DNA of 64,000 nt, from positions 92,023,922 to 92,087,921 of the forward strand of contig CM072886.1 in assembly GCA_037013685.1 (NCBI GenBank). The letters run 5' to 3'. Source of the DNA: Acridotheres tristis. Its lineage: Eukaryota; Chordata; Aves; Passeriformes; Sturnidae. The translations under genes and the position numbers were made by a program. Positions 1 through 13,604 of the stretch are shown here, in pieces (the stretch's first letter is position 1; each line of letters starts with the position of its first letter). The notes beneath the pieces are model-generated. The model made no database searches and had not been told where the DNA came from. It was given only the letters and a program-made list of their open reading frames with translations.

Positions 1-1349
1 CTTTTTCAGAGGACAGTCAGTCCACTCAGGGAGATACTGGCTTTCATAGCAGGAGACTTCAAAATGATTTCCTCTCTGCTTGGGCAGCTCAAAAACACAC
101 GTGCACAGAAGCAAAGGTCAGATGTCATCCAAGTGGTGTGAGAGTGCCAGCTAAACGCTTGGGATATATTTTTATATTGGCCTCAGCTCAGCCTCCAATT
201 CTACGAGAATCTACCTGGCACCCACAATTCTCTCCAGTGCATTAACCCTGGGTGCAAGTGATAGGATTTAGCCTTCCAGCACTGACTAGTGGGTGCAGTC
301 AGATAGCTAGATAACTTAATGATATCATTTGCAATCACAGTTAACTACAGGTAGAGAAGAAAGCTGGAGTTGCTTGGAAAAGACAGAAAAAGAGACAGAG
401 GTCTTTTTAAGTCTCTCCCCATCCCCCCCAACCATATTTCTTGTATTCAGTGAGGATTTGCTTTTTAGCTTGCAGTCCTCATTGTTTCTTTCCCTGTGGT
501 GGCCATTTGCAGTTGAGTGCATCAGTCTCCTGCTCAGTCTTTTTCCTTCTGTTTGCACAAGCTGGCAATCCACAGGCTATCCACCTTTCTTTCCTTACTC
601 CCTGCTTTCTCCTCTTTCATGTTGCATACATACCTCCTTTTATATTTGAGCTCATCCCAGTGGTAACTTTTGCCTATTCCCATCTGCCCTTACCCTTCTG
701 GTTTTATCGCTTGTTAATTCTATACAGCTTTTTTTTTTTTTTTCCCAGCTACTGATAATTCTGGATACTCATTTACTCACCCAAATCTTTTGCCCACTAA
801 TTGCCATATTCCCTAGGCCTTTACCCACATCCCTTACTTTATTTTCATTTGCCATCTCCCAATTTCTTATGTGCAACCAAGCCTGCCTTCAAAGAAATTG
901 GGGAGAAATCTGTCTCCCTCTGCACTTGCTCCTGTTGATGCTTTATACATGTGTGATGTCATCCACATGTCATCATCTCATCCATGATTGCAGAGGGATA
1001 GCATTGGATGATTGCTTCACAGGGTCATGGAAGCAGGGACTAAAAAATGCCCTTCTCTTCAATAATTGAAAATAAAGAAAGTAAATTAGTAAAATTATGC
1101 TGGTCAAACCAGCGTTGGCAAAAGGCAACCTGGAGAGGCAGAGTTTCTCTAACCAGTAGGTGTGGATGCACCTTGCATGCCTTCTTCAGTTTCTATGAAC
1201 TCCTGCTACTTTATACCTAAACCAAATATAAGCTGAGTCCAAAGACACTCTGAAACTTAATTACTACTCCAGTTTAGTATGAAGCCAGTGCTCAAATGGC
1301 TGAATTATACCATTTGGAAAGGACAATTGGTTATTACACTTATCAGATT
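1..1349. other. Intergenic sequence, no gene seen
   Basis: AT- and pyrimidine-rich sequence with a poly-T run at about 727-744. Two overlapping plus-strand frames near 330-755 are Leu/Ser/Phe-rich products of the pyrimidine bias and carry no domain. Confidence 0.7.
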
Positions 1350-1721
1350 GTTTGTGACAGGAATGGGTTAATTTTCCTAACCTTTTCTGTTCTTGTTCCA
1401 CTCACAGGGTTGTCAAAAGGATGGATAAACGTGTTGCTATTTTCTGGTTTTGTTTCAGTGTCTATCATGAGAGTGGACCAATTTCATACCATTTGCTGCT
1501 TTCATTACTGTCTCAGGGTTGTCACAAGAATTGATAAATTTCAGACTGTTTTTCTTGTCCTCATTACAATCTTAAGGTTGTCATGAGAATGAATTGATTT
1601 TGTGCCATTTTCTGTTCTCATTACAGTCTTTGTCATGAGAATGGCTTCATTTGGGGCCATTTTTGTTCCTGTTACTTACAATCTTTTGTCACAAGAACAG
1701 GGATTATTTGATGAAAATGAG
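1350..1721 (+). repeat. Degenerate tandem array, about seven copies of a 56-bp unit
   Basis: A core resembling TTGTCATGAGAATG recurs at about 1352, 1410, 1462, 1519, 1578, 1630 and 1686, with spacings of 52-59 bases. Each unit also carries a version of CCATTTTCTGTTCTCATTACA followed by a TCTCAGGG-like end. The copies differ by substitutions and small indels, so this is an old, diverged minisatellite. No single frame stays open across all units, so it is not a repeat protein. I do not recognise it as a named satellite. Confidence 0.75.
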
Positions 1722-4700
1722 AAGACAGCATCTCAGACACTGAGATTCAGGGATAACTTGTTCCTGTGACAGAGATCATAACGAGGACAGAAAGCAGTAC
1801 AGAATGTATCCATTCTCAGGATGATTTTAAAGGTTGTGATTTTATGACCCTGATTGTGCCAATTGGCTTTACCAGGAGATTTTACTTCTTTCATTGTAGT
1901 AACCACTACTTTATTCAGGCTGCTGGTAGATTTCTCCCTGCTCAGCATGGGAGGATATATTTATACAGGGGCTGTGAGAAGTATTTCAGATGAACAACAC
2001 TGGGTAGGCTTTGATATCCACAGGAACACCAATTTCAGACTCCAGCTGGGATTTCAGGAACATTTCATAGGATTCAGGTAGGAATCAACACTACGAAGGC
2101 AGTCATTGAGTACACTGTTGCATTTTGGAGGGTTAAACTCACAGAAGAGATGTGTGTTTGAGTGCCTGGAAGATTTGATGATTTTGGGCTTTCCTATGTT
2201 ACCTGCACAGCCAGTTTGGTCTGAGAGCTCTGGGAGTCTGAGTTCAAATGAAGGTAAACCAGTGACTGCAAACGAGTGCCTACAACTCAGCTAAGAATGA
2301 GTTACTGCAAATGAAAGGGCAGAAGTGAGAGATCAAGGCATGTACAACATCCAGGGCCCAGAAAGCCTAGAAGTAATTATTGCGTTCTCAAAGGTGATCA
2401 AAGAGAAGCAGCAGGAAATGTTAAATAAAGCAGAAACTCATACAGCACGTGAGAAGGGAGTGGAAATGAAAAATGCATCACTATAAGACTGAAGCTATGG
2501 ACAGGGAAAACGAGAAAGTAGTTGTGGAGGAGGGGACAAGAAGCACCAACAGAAGAAAGAATGCTAAGGCATAGCTAAACATTCAAATGCTCAAATTTGG
2601 TTGGTGCAAGGCAAAGAACTGAAAGGAAGGACAAGAGAAGAAGAAAGCTAAAGAAGAAAAGCACTTCCCTCCATGACAGGATGGACAAGGGAGCTCTAAA
2701 GAAGGCACATGTGTTTACCAGCCACATTTTTGGTAATGTTAAGCAAGTGGCAACCTACTGCTTTGAAAAATCTTGCATTAACTGCTTTTGAGCTTGCCAG
2801 CTTTTATTTTTCAGACACTACGATTTTATTCCTGGTTTTAGACTCCTGGTTTCATCAGAGAATATATGTATGGTATTCCCTTTGGCATACCTCATAAGAT
2901 GAATCCAAACAAAAAGAAAAGGTGACTTGGGAGCCATTGCCATAAGGGGGATTCAAGATGTGAACCAAAAGGAGATCATGCTAACTGGAATACAGCACTG
3001 GAACTGCTTGGATAATCATTCTGCAAAGCTGTAAGAAATAATCAGAAAACCCATCTGAAAATAAGTGTACCTGAGCAGTGAAAGACATCACCAGTAAAAG
3101 GAGAGTGAGGGGGATGGACATTTACCACTGTCTTAGTAAAATAAAGCAGGAATGCTGCAATAAATAGACCTGACAGATGACACCTGGTATTTCCTGGGCC
3201 AATTTCTATGAACGTTTTATTGATCTTTTACATTCTGATTTGTCCATCAGAGCCTGTGATCCTTCGCTTTGTCTGTCCAATACCTCCCCCCCTGCCCCCA
3301 CGTTTTACCATATGTACCTAATCTCACTGCTCTGTCTACCATCTGCCATTGTTTGAAGTATATGGGAATATAAGTTTAATCATAAAAATGGTGGCCCTGG
3401 CTGTGGGTACTACACGAATGTTCAACTTTCAGAAGATGAAGTGACCTCCAAATGGCTTACTGCTTTTCATTAATTTCTCTGTATAATTGAACATTTTTCG
3501 GCATCTCATTTAACAAACTGTTAAGCTCCTTATTGCACAGAAGGGCCATGTGATGCGCAGGGATTCTGAAATGCTTCCTCTCATTCACAGTTCTCCTACT
3601 AATATCCTGGGCATTATTAGTAGTTCACAAAGCCAGCACATTTTCTTTTTGATAAGTGTCGCTGTTCTGCCCTCCTTTGTCCACCTCCAAATGCCTCCTA
3701 GTACTTACAAAGAATAAAGCCGTGCTGCCTAACTAGCCTGGTGCATTGGATTGCTACCCCTACTCACTCCGTTGCCTGTAAGGGGATGTACTTATATCAT
3801 GAAAGATAAATCCCAGCTAGAAATACAGGTCCCTGACAACCTAATCACTGAAACCCTGTCAAGTAACCCCTAATTTTAAAGCAAGTGGTTAATTCCCAGC
3901 AAATTGATTTATGCACTGTTTGAGGTTTGGTGAGTTGTGTTGTTCATCTGTTATTACCACGAACTCAGCTCAGCCTATTCATTTAGGCCACTGACACAAC
4001 ACAGTGCATCTCCCAAGAAAATTTCCTTTGTCAGCACATCTAGAATTTGCTAATTAAATCAACGATGACATTATTCACTTTCTGAAAAAAAGCAACTTCT
4101 CTCTCCTGCCCCCCTTAATACACATGTGTGCATAAACATGCATATACCCAAGCATGATTTTTAGCTGGCATTTCTTAATGTGCGCAGTCCAAAACTTTGA
4201 ATTATCTTTATTAACTGTTTTAGTCAGCTCTAGATCATCTGGTCATCTCAGTAGACACAAACTGTCTATATGCATGTGAATGGGGCAACAGGGGGAGTCC
4301 TATGATGCTCATAAGCAATCACGAAAAAAAAAAGCAATCACTTTTTCAGAGCACACCCCGAAGTGTGAATTTAGATAAAATGGTAGGGTTGGCCAGAAAG
4401 TTCTTTTCTCATCTGTGTTATTGCAGCTGAAGTGAATTCAAAACACCAGAAAAGACAGGTCATTCCCCCAAGCCCTGTAATTACGGCTCCCTAATACCAC
4501 CGCAACTCTTTGTACTATTTAGGTTGCAGATAATAGAATAACATAGAAATTAGCCTTTTTGAGCATCCAGTAAATTTTTTCAAAGACTTCTTATCTTGAG
4601 AGGTTAAAAACTCTGAATAAGTGACCAAAATAGATCTATCTATGCTCAGACTCCTGCTTCCCTCAGTGTTGGGTGCCATGGAAGGAAGCCTTTATCTGCA

Positions 4701-7700
4701 CATAGATATGCCCTGGCAAAGGCCCTTGGTTGTGCTCGGGATACTCTTTGCTTTGCAGAACCACCTTAATTTGGTAGTACCTTCCCCTGGGGGGGCACAG
4801 TATGGCTTTTACCCCCATGATGAATCCCATGTTTCCTAAGCTGCTCTACAGACCACTGCCTTATTACAGCCAGGATGTTTGCAAATGCAGCAATGAGGAG
4901 AGAGATATTTGCAATGCTCCATCTCCAGCTCAAAAAGGTATTCTTGATTCTTGTCACTCCTCCTCTGTTGTAGGTGCCTTATCCCCCTGCCAGACCAGGA
5001 CATGTCTGTTATTACAAGGACATAAACAAGAAGATGACAAGGACATGGGAAGCTGTTAAAAACCAAATGACTCTATCACTCTGGTCCATACATAAACCAG
5101 AGTGGGGCAACTCACCAACATTACCCTCAGCCTCTAATTGCAGGATAGCAACTGGCTTTTTACCCTTCTGAACACTGAATTAAAATCAAAGTTCACTTTT
5201 CAAGATAAACTGACCCCTAGCAGGCTGAGAAAAATAAAACCAAAAAGAAACACTACATACCATGCCATAAGCTTCCTTTTCAAAGACAGGGGTATGCAGG
5301 GGTATATCGGGGTGTGCACTACATACAGTTTTGCTGTATACTTACTGTCTTCTGGCTGGCAAAGTCTTTCCAATATCACTATTTATGACTGACCCATTTG
5401 TGTTACTACTGAGACATAAGTGGTTCATGGTACCACCCCCTTCCAAGCAGGTCTTGAGGTAACACCTCCTTAATCAAATCCGAAGTATCCTCAACTTTTT
5501 TCATTCCATTTAATTCTGTTTATTGAACCCATTTAATACCCTTGTTTAGTCAAATACAGTCTTGATGTATGCTCTTGGCCCGCTGTGGAAAGGTTACAGC
5601 ATTTCATGCTTTCATTCTTCATATCTGAAGCAGCCGTGCAGTTTTTCCACCAACTCATTGCTTGCTAATGAACTTTTTTTTTTTTAAGCAGCCTGTCATT
5701 TTGTTTAATGTTGCAAAATAAGGCAGTCTTTAAGTGGGATCTGATTTTGCTAAGAGATGTCTAAACTTAAGTGAGATAATGGATGTAACAAAATACCACC
5801 AAATATGACAGCTTTGTTCTGCCAATGTAATTTGCTGATTCTGGAAACCAAACGCAGAACAGTCTGTGCCAGTCTTAGAAAAGAGGCTTGTTTGACAGAT
5901 ATAAACCTGCTTAAATATCAGCATACACTACATTAAATAGCAGACTTCTGCATTCATTTGTGGGTTTTAGTCACTTGTCATAACACAGGGTTTTTATTTT
6001 ATTTAAAATGTCTCATTGCTCCTATCACTCTGGTGCCCAAACACAGTTGGCTGCTTCCCCCTGCCCCCCACACCTAAAGCTGGAAAGGAATATTTCTTGA
6101 CAGAGACACCAAACTCCCCTAATTATAATAAGGTTTAAAATCATACTTACCTCTTCAGCCATTTCAGAGGAAAAAAAGGGTTTCTGTCTGCTGTGTTGTG
6201 GAGAAACTTTGGGCTGGACTTGGTTGTGTTCTTTCTGCAGGTAAAGAAAAAATGTATGTGTTCAGAAGGGAAGTCTAAGAACACAAACTGTTCAGAAACT
6301 GCTGTTTTTTTCTTGTTGACTATGTGCCATTTAGAGATGCTCCTAGAACCATGAAACAGACCCGTCAGTATTTCCTGCTAGTCAGACCCTCAGTGGTCTG
6401 TAACAGTATCTGCGTGCAGTTCAGACTCAAAGTCGTAAAGTATGTGGCCAAAAGTTACTGCATTTACCAAGCTTCTGCATTCACTTGGGTCTTTTTAATA
6501 TCCTCCATCACATCCACCTATATAGACATACCAGGCTATCTTCTGTTTATTTGCAATTGACACTTCCACATTTATCAGGCTTATTTCACCTTACTTTAGT
6601 CCTTCTGTCCACAGGCTGCTTCCACAGGCTTTCCTCCTCTCTGCAGTTCTCCCATATTGCTTTTTTACACTCTCCATTTTTCATATTTAAAGTTTTAAGA
6701 CGTTTGGACCTTGGTTTTTAAGAGCAATGTATTTCTTCACTTAAACATTGGTAAGGTCCTTGTGACTTTCCAGGTGCCGATTCTGACACTCCGAAGTAAA
6801 ATTAACTGTAATTGTCACATATTACATGTTATCAATATTTCCACAGTAAATTCTGCCCAGGAATGTGATATTGGCAACTCTTTATCCTGCAAAGGAGGTG
6901 TTTTCAAAATGATCACCCATATTATAACTCTCCAGCACTCAGACCTGCCTGTTGCAAGTTTGCTTTCAGACACTCTGGATCTGAACATTAAATGATGATT
7001 TCTTTAGATCAACAAAAATTGGCAGTGCTATGAGATTTCATCTCACTGAAGGATATGCATCTAAATATACTGTCCTGACCCCATTGAATAGAAAAGGATT
7101 ATTCCCAGAGACCTGAATTTCACTTTAATTCTATTCTAACTTATATGGATTAAGCTCAGGGAAATCATAAGTTTTTAATTTATTTGAATCAATCAACTTA
7201 CAAGTCTCTTATTTTAATAGCAAATGAAGCTATTTTTAGGCTAAATGAGTGATTTGTAGGGGGAAACTATATAATAATTAAAAAGAAAGATGAAAGTAAA
7301 TCTACCCCACAATTTAGAGCTACACCTCTCAATCCAGAAAATATCTTTCATATTCTGGTATACAGCAGATACTTCTGGTTGTGTTACCAGTTTTATTTTG
7401 TAAGTATTTGATATTTTATATTTAAATTAATAAAGCAATTAAACCAAGACCTCTTCAAAGAACCAAGTCAGTACCAGTCTTCTCTTTCCCTATCCCACTA
7501 AGACTCATGTACTGTAGTCAGTGGCTTATTCATGCCTCACATAGCAGTCACATAGCAGAAAGAATCATGAGACTCTGCCTCGGCTGCTGAGGCCATCTAA
7601 TTGTCCTTTGTCTCATTATGGAACTGAAAAGTCCCAAAAGACTGAATACAGAACCATTATTCTGGCCATGGTATAGTCTCTGGAGACTCTGCTATTCTTC

Positions 7701-9540
7701 CCAAATGGGTAAGACATGTGAGGTTTATTAATTTTCTTCATGAACCTGACAATGTCAAGCACCCTGCAAGCAGCAGAGCAGAAGGCATGGGGGACACGGC
7801 ACAGTTTGGACAGGAATGGCACAGAGCAATGGGACCCTGGAGCCTCTCCCATGTTTCTCTCCCAGAGAAGTACTGGTGAAACACAATGAAGGATCCTACC
7901 CTAATCTACAAGCATGCATTAGGCAGGATGGAGGGTGCTGGGTAGAGGCAGAGGGTTGGCCTTTAAAGAGTGGCCCTTAAAATCTGTGAGGTTTTCACAC
8001 CACAAGAGCTAAAGTGTGGGAGCGAACGGGATCAGAAAACTAAACGCTTTAAGCACTGTGTCCTCTAATGAGAGCAGCTATTCAGATTAGATATTGATAG
8101 CATGCCTGTATTTATAGTCACTGCTAAATGATCCAAGATGGATCATTTTCTTTGATAAAGACAAACCTTGTCATTTTACATATTTTAGAAAAATTGCAAA
8201 TTGCTGATAATCTAGCAATGGGATTCCTTGCTTAATTTTAAAGCATAAGCCTCTCTCTCATTCTACTTATAAATTTACTGTGCCTCAAAGACTTAGGATA
8301 GAGCATCTTTATTACAATTTGAGTCAGAAGCATGAGCAAAGTATATTTTCATGAAATCTCAGTTCCTTCTGGAAAGACTTCCTGGAAGTTTTGACACTCA
8401 TCATTTTAGGAGTGGCCAAGATGGTGAAGAAAATTCTGAATTGACACAGCAAAGAACATGTCTGAGGGTCAATTTATTTTTGTCCTGGTAGGAGCCTATA
8501 GGAACCATGCAAATTCAGTGGTGCTGGCATATTTTCCTCAAGATGGATGGACTGACAAATGTGGAAAATTTAGGTTTATATTTAATTTGAGCAGTGATAA
8601 TGAAAGATAAGATCTTTTGTTTAACCCTTCATGCCTTCAGTGCCCACAAACTATATACTTATAAAAAATAAAGTTGACTCCACGTGTAAAACTCTAAGGT
8701 ATAGTTCCTACTGAGGTAGATGAAGCTGGCAGAAGGAGAGAGAGGTGGGAAGCTTCACATTATTTTTCCACTGGACTCTACTTTTAACTGTTATAACAGC
8801 AAACTCTAAGCATTAGGTAACATCTGCTGATTAGTGACTCAAAAGCAAGTTCCACAGACAGATATAAAGGTAATTAGTGAGATCTCTGCCTTTATTTTCC
8901 AAAGGGTCCCAGAAACCTAGCAACATTGCTGGTCTCTGACACACATGGAAATTTGCTACTCCTATCCTATGGGGAAGAAAATGCACTTTATTACTAAAAC
9001 TATTCAGAACAATCCGTCTTTTTTGAAGGCCAAAACTGAGAGAAGCTATTTAAAGTGAATTTTATGTGACTTCCACTGTAGAGGATGGGAAGCCAAAAGG
9101 AGAAGTTAAAAAAAAAAAAATCAATGCATGCCAGGAATCAGACAACCACCCACTCATCCAGGCAAGCCAGAGAAGAGTGCAAGAGACACAGCTGCCAGAT
9201 AAAATACATTACAAACCAAATGAGATCCAAAATATTGATGATCCAAACCATCAGCAGAAACAGGAGAATCAAGAGAATTTAACTACATCTGCAGAGTCTA
9301 AACCTGAATTAAAAATGAGGGCTGACTGCTCAGGTCAAACAAGCCTCATCACCAGGAATCCAAGCAAAATAGAGGTTTCATTCCTATATTTTTATTCACA
9401 CCAAATTATTCATACTATACAAATTACCCCATTGACTTCAGCAAGGCTAAATGGATCAGAGTATCCTATTCAAAATTATTTGAGGCACTAAATTTGAGTT
9501 GTAAGTGTGGTGGTTTCCTTTCAGTCTCTTAGAACACAGA
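1722..9540. other. Intergenic sequence, no gene seen
   Basis: About 7.8 kb without a supportable gene. Short frames are scattered on both strands at the density expected by chance. The stretch at about 3860-4090 has even composition and several ATTTA/TAATTAAA-type homeodomain-like sites, so it may be a conserved non-coding element, but this is only an impression. A poly-A at about 9108-9120 breaks up an AT-rich 141-codon frame (9066-9491) that begins with GTG and shows no domain. Confidence 0.65.
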
Positions 9541-9620
9541 GCTGGAAAGAAGCTGGATGACACAAACAAGGCCATATAGCGGGTAAAGGTGGGCATCAAG
9601 TTGAGAGCTCACGACCAGTC
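9541..9620 (+). repeat. MIR-like SINE remnant
   Basis: The order of short blocks follows the MIR core region: an AAGCTGGATGACA segment, then CAAGGCCATATAGCGGGTAA, then a diverged GTGGGCATCAAGTTGAGAGCT part. The MIR consensus has a gTGACTTGCCCAAGGTCACA-like segment, then AGCGGGTAAGTGGC. The match is by eye and covers only about 80 bases. Confidence 0.4.
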
Positions 9621-10021
9621 CAAAACTAAAGCCCTCCACACACATTCCTGGGGGAAGGACTATCTCCTGGATTCCCTCTGACCACTAGAACAGTTTCAGA
9701 TGCACCACTGACATGCTCTAGGCAGGATGCCTCACTTCTCACCACCTGCAAAAGCAGATTTCTGCTGACGTGGCACTCCTGGTGATCTAGCAGAGCTGTG
9801 TTGCTGCCATACAAAGGAAAGCCCAGATCCGAAATTGCATCTTCTAGCTCTTGGCTAACCAACAGCCGTGGAAGGGGACCTTGATCCAGCACCGGTGCAG
9901 AAAACTATAGTAGCTGCAGACCCACCAGACAGAAGGTTTACCAAGGACAGTCATCATCAAAAAACTTGTTGGGGCTCCAGATCTCCTGCGTATCATACAG
10001 AAAACTGCCTGCACACTGAGC

Positions 10022-10257
10022 TATAGAATCACGGAATAATAAACACTGGAAGATACCTTCAAGATCATCTTGTCTAACCATCAACCCAGCACCACCATAA
10101 TCACCCCTAAAGCATATCCCCAAGTGCCACAGACAGACACCTCTTAACACTTTCCAGAGATGGCCACTAGACCATGTCCCTGATCAAATTATTCCAAGTC
10201 CTGACCATTCTTTCAGTGAATTTTTTTTCTAATATCTAATCTGAATCTTACCTATAG
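10022..10257 (-). repeat. CR1 LINE 3'-end remnant (antisense)
   Basis: The plus strand reads as the complement of a CR1 3' end. It starts with the terminal ATAGAATCAC-type repeat, then shows the GATCATCTTGTCTAACCATC block, the CCCCAAGTGCCAC block, TTTCCAGAGATGG and TTTCTAATATCTAATCTGAA. These blocks appear in this order in avian CR1 families. The element is 5' truncated, as nearly all CR1 copies are. Substitutions are frequent, so it is an old insertion. Confidence 0.88.
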
Positions 10258-12429
10258 AGCAGATATGAAGATAAGAGGCTGTCATAACTCTTGCCCTATG
10301 GCATCACCAGATCAGCAAGGCTGCTTCTTCCAGACTGGACCTCATTAAGTTTTACACAAGCCTTTCCACACTCTCATCAAGGATGCAGGTCTTTGGGTCC
10401 TGCTTTGGAAAAGCATGTATTGACCAAAATTCCTCCAATTACACCGATAAGAGCACTCTCATGTCTGAAGTCAGCTTCAAACTACCTGGTATGAGGTAAA
10501 AAATGCATTGGTGCTGTAGGAGAGCTATTTGCTCATCCTTCAAGGCAGGCAGACCAACATTCTAGTACTTTGCTGTATGAGGGTCTAAAACTACTAGACA
10601 GAGGTAGTGAATGTTGTATCATTATCAGAGGGGGTTTGATTCATTAAGATTGAAGGATGGTACGAGTAAGGGTTCCTCTTGAAGCTTATAGAAAAGATAA
10701 CCTCTCCTCTCTTAATTAAAACACCATGTGTAATTAATTATTGAACAATACATAGCTATATAAACTATTAGTCTTCAAACCATGTTTTCATCTTCATTTT
10801 AGCTTTTTTCTCTCCAAACCCTCAGAGGGATGTTTGTGGCTACAGACTCATTTGCAGGTACAAGGTTTTTGGTGGTTGTTACCTTTTCAGTTTAGCATTT
10901 CCAAGAGATGATGGGAGCGCCCCCCTCACCCAATACAGGGTGTTCCAACTCCAGCATCAGGGGGTAGAGAAGTGAGTTTCCATCTGCTCTGAAGACAACT
11001 CAGGATTAAAGGGCAATAATATTTCACCCATACTTGACGAGCAGAATGAGGGCAATTGGAACACTTTGCAGCTGGAATTTGTGTACAGGTACTTCATGGG
11101 TTTGGAATAGATATTCAGAAAAATTAACAGAATACACTTTAGCCTTTGGTGTCTCATATGCTTCAATATGGTACGCTATTGTCTATGTCTTTTTCCTGGA
11201 AAACTTTTACAAACACTGGAAAAATGGTGGTTGGTAATGCTGGGCTCCCAAAGCGTTGTCAGAGACCTTTCTTCTAGTCCTCTTAACCTAATTTTTGCAT
11301 TACACTTGTCACTTTGACCCTGACACAGAGCAGGAATGTATGATGAAGAATACTTTGCCATAGTGCAAACACTGTGGTTTGTCACAAACATAAAATAGGT
11401 TGACCCCTGAGATAGTAGGGCTGCGATTCAAAGACTCTCCTGTTTGTCCTAGTTAATGAAGAATAAAACGTATTAGTCTGTAATAGGGAGAATTTTTGGT
11501 AACCTTCCTACAGAAGATGCCCAGAGCGAATGTCCTTTAGCAGTTCAGTAAAAAAGGCTTATAAACATGTTTTCTTTAAGCCTATGTACACAATAGGGAA
11601 AACCATATAATAGATGGGGATTATTCAGAAAAATGTTTTGCTGAAAACTTGATAAAAAGGTTTTGGTCCCGTGGCGGAAAGCTTAGTTACAAAAGAAGAG
11701 GAAAAGAGACTGCTCACCACTTACAGCCCCTTATCTCACAGATGTTATCAAGGTCTCAGTTCAGCTTTACCAGCACTGAAAGCAGGAAGGAAGAACTTCA
11801 CAGGCACCATTACTCCCTGCAACTTTCCCCCCTTGAGCCTGAAAGTGCGTCTCATTCAGGGGAGTCCCGAACAGTTTAGTTCAACACTGGTAAAAATATT
11901 ATTGTCATTAGCAATATGGACAACTTTCCAGCTAGAAAGGAATTCCAATTGGCAAGGACCTGCACCATGCAGCACACAGAGATGTCCCTGAAAAGGAGGC
12001 AGAATATTTCCCCTCACCTTTGCTCTCTTGCAGTGGTGCCTGGTTTTCCCAGGGAGCCCAGCACTCGGCTCCTCTGCAATCCTGACTCCAAACTCTGCCT
12101 GCCCTGGCCCTTGGAGCCTGCTTTGAATGGATGATGAGCCATTCCTATAGCTGACTGCAATCTCCATTGAATAAACGAGGCAGATACCCTTTTTAATGAA
12201 TGAAACACATTCCCTTTTATTACAGTGGCTCAGACAAAAAAAAATGGGGGAGGAGAGAGTTCTAATAATTCAGGTATGATTAAAAAGAGGATATTTACTG
12301 GCTTGTAGGCCTTGGGGAGAAAAAAACAGCACGGCAGCATAGTTTCTATATACATCCCTAGGGAAAAGTTCAAGAAATAAGAAAATGCATATAACCATTG
12401 TTCGTGTGCATTATGCAAGCTTTAAAAAA
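10258..12429. other. Intergenic sequence, no gene seen
   Basis: No recognisable gene or repeat. Short frames near 11650-12170 overlap on both strands without domains and follow a locally higher GC content. Confidence 0.65.
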
Positions 12430-13130
12430 AATAGATAGGCCTGAGTTTCAGAGTATCAGGAAAAGTATTTGGGCTGCATTTAAGTGAGAAGGATTAGCTT
12501 GCATGATGTTGATTTATAAATGGCAACAACCAATCCCTTATATTCTCTCCTGCAGCCATCTCTCCTGCACAGTAATTCCCAATGTTCCCTTTTGAAAGCC
12601 CTTGATACTCAGTTAGCCCCGAGGTATAATGTTTGATAATATAACTACTGCTTCTGTCACTGCGTTTTGTACAAACGCATTATATGTGGCCCAGAATGGT
12701 AAAGATTTATGTACGGGTATGGAAAATAAAAATCAGCATTGATTAAAAGCCCCAGATAGACCATCCAATCCCGCCCAGAGAACATCAGTTATTTTGCATT
12801 TTGACGTGGCGATTGATAACTCATAAATGCAAGCAGGAATGACAAATGCGGATGGAAACTGGCTTTGACAAAAACGATAACAGTATCAGTCTCGAGGGGC
12901 GATGGAGGTATAAGCAGGAGCTGTTTAAAATATTTAATCATTTTATGAAGGCTGCAAGATGTTGTTTGACCCTGAAGGAGTGTGAATGTCACATGGATCA
13001 GAAATTGCCAAGTCTTTGAAGTGAAATAAAAAAAATGGTGTTATTATAGATCCTTCTTGACATCCTATCATTTTTGTATAGGATTAAAAATATGTATACA
13101 AAGCTCTAGATAAAGGACTCCGGCAAAAGA
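12430..13130. promoter_or_regulatory. Candidate conserved non-coding element (CpG-retaining, repeat-free)
   Basis: This AT-rich block has no repeats or long frames, yet it keeps about eleven CpGs between 12620 and 12900, for example in GACGTGGCGATTG and CTCGAGGGGCGATGG. Neighbouring sequence is much poorer in CpG. It is not a CpG island because GC content stays low. CpG retention in such a context is seen in constrained developmental enhancers, so a distal TSHZ1 enhancer is a reasonable guess. No direct evidence of function is visible. Confidence 0.35.
12661..12679. repeat. Short inverted repeat with CpG in both arms
   Basis: Perfect 7-bp arms TGCGTTT and AAACGCA flank a 5-base centre (TGTAC) inside the candidate conserved element. 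It could be a dimer-type binding site or a chance palindrome. Confidence 0.6.
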
Positions 13131-13578
13131 TGTCTTGGTTGAAGGGAAAAAAAAAGTAAAGACATACTGTTGTGAATTTTTACTTCAAAATCCCAAAGCA
13201 TCTCTTTTATATTCTTCTGGAATGGCATGAATAGAACCAGCAGCCCCCTAGTAAAAAGACTCCTTTGGTTTTTAACTACAGGGTAAATTACGTTTTACTT
13301 TTGTTACTTTGGGTCTGACTTTTGGTCTTCAAAAGAAAATCTTTTTTTTTTCCCCCTTGTACTTAACTTAGCGACGGGTATTGTGTGTGAATGTATATAA
13401 GTATATCCATATGACCCCTAGCTGTAACACTACATTAAACATATTTATTTTATTATATACACACACAAAGGTATGCAATGTGCAAGGTGTGGGGGTTTTT
13501 TTATGGGAGAGGAAGGAACTGGCAACTCAACAGTGAATTGATACACTTAATTCTTATCTATATTTGTGTTTTCAAATT

Positions 13579-13604
13579 TTCCAGGTCTTCCAGAAGACCT
13601 GGAA
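13579..13604. repeat. 26-bp near-perfect palindrome
   Basis: Arms TTCCAGGTCTTC and GAAGACCTGGAA are perfect inverted copies of 12 bases separated by CA. It stands alone in AT-rich sequence. Confidence 0.9.

Noticed and set aside
1296..1586. 96-codon frame over the tandem array, considered as a repeat protein
   Set aside because: The unit length varies between 52 and 59 bases and is not kept in frame, so the array is not coding.
9066..9491. 141-codon plus-strand frame rich in Gln, Asn and Lys
   Set aside because: It starts at GTG and runs through a poly-A stretch. The composition simply reflects A-rich DNA.
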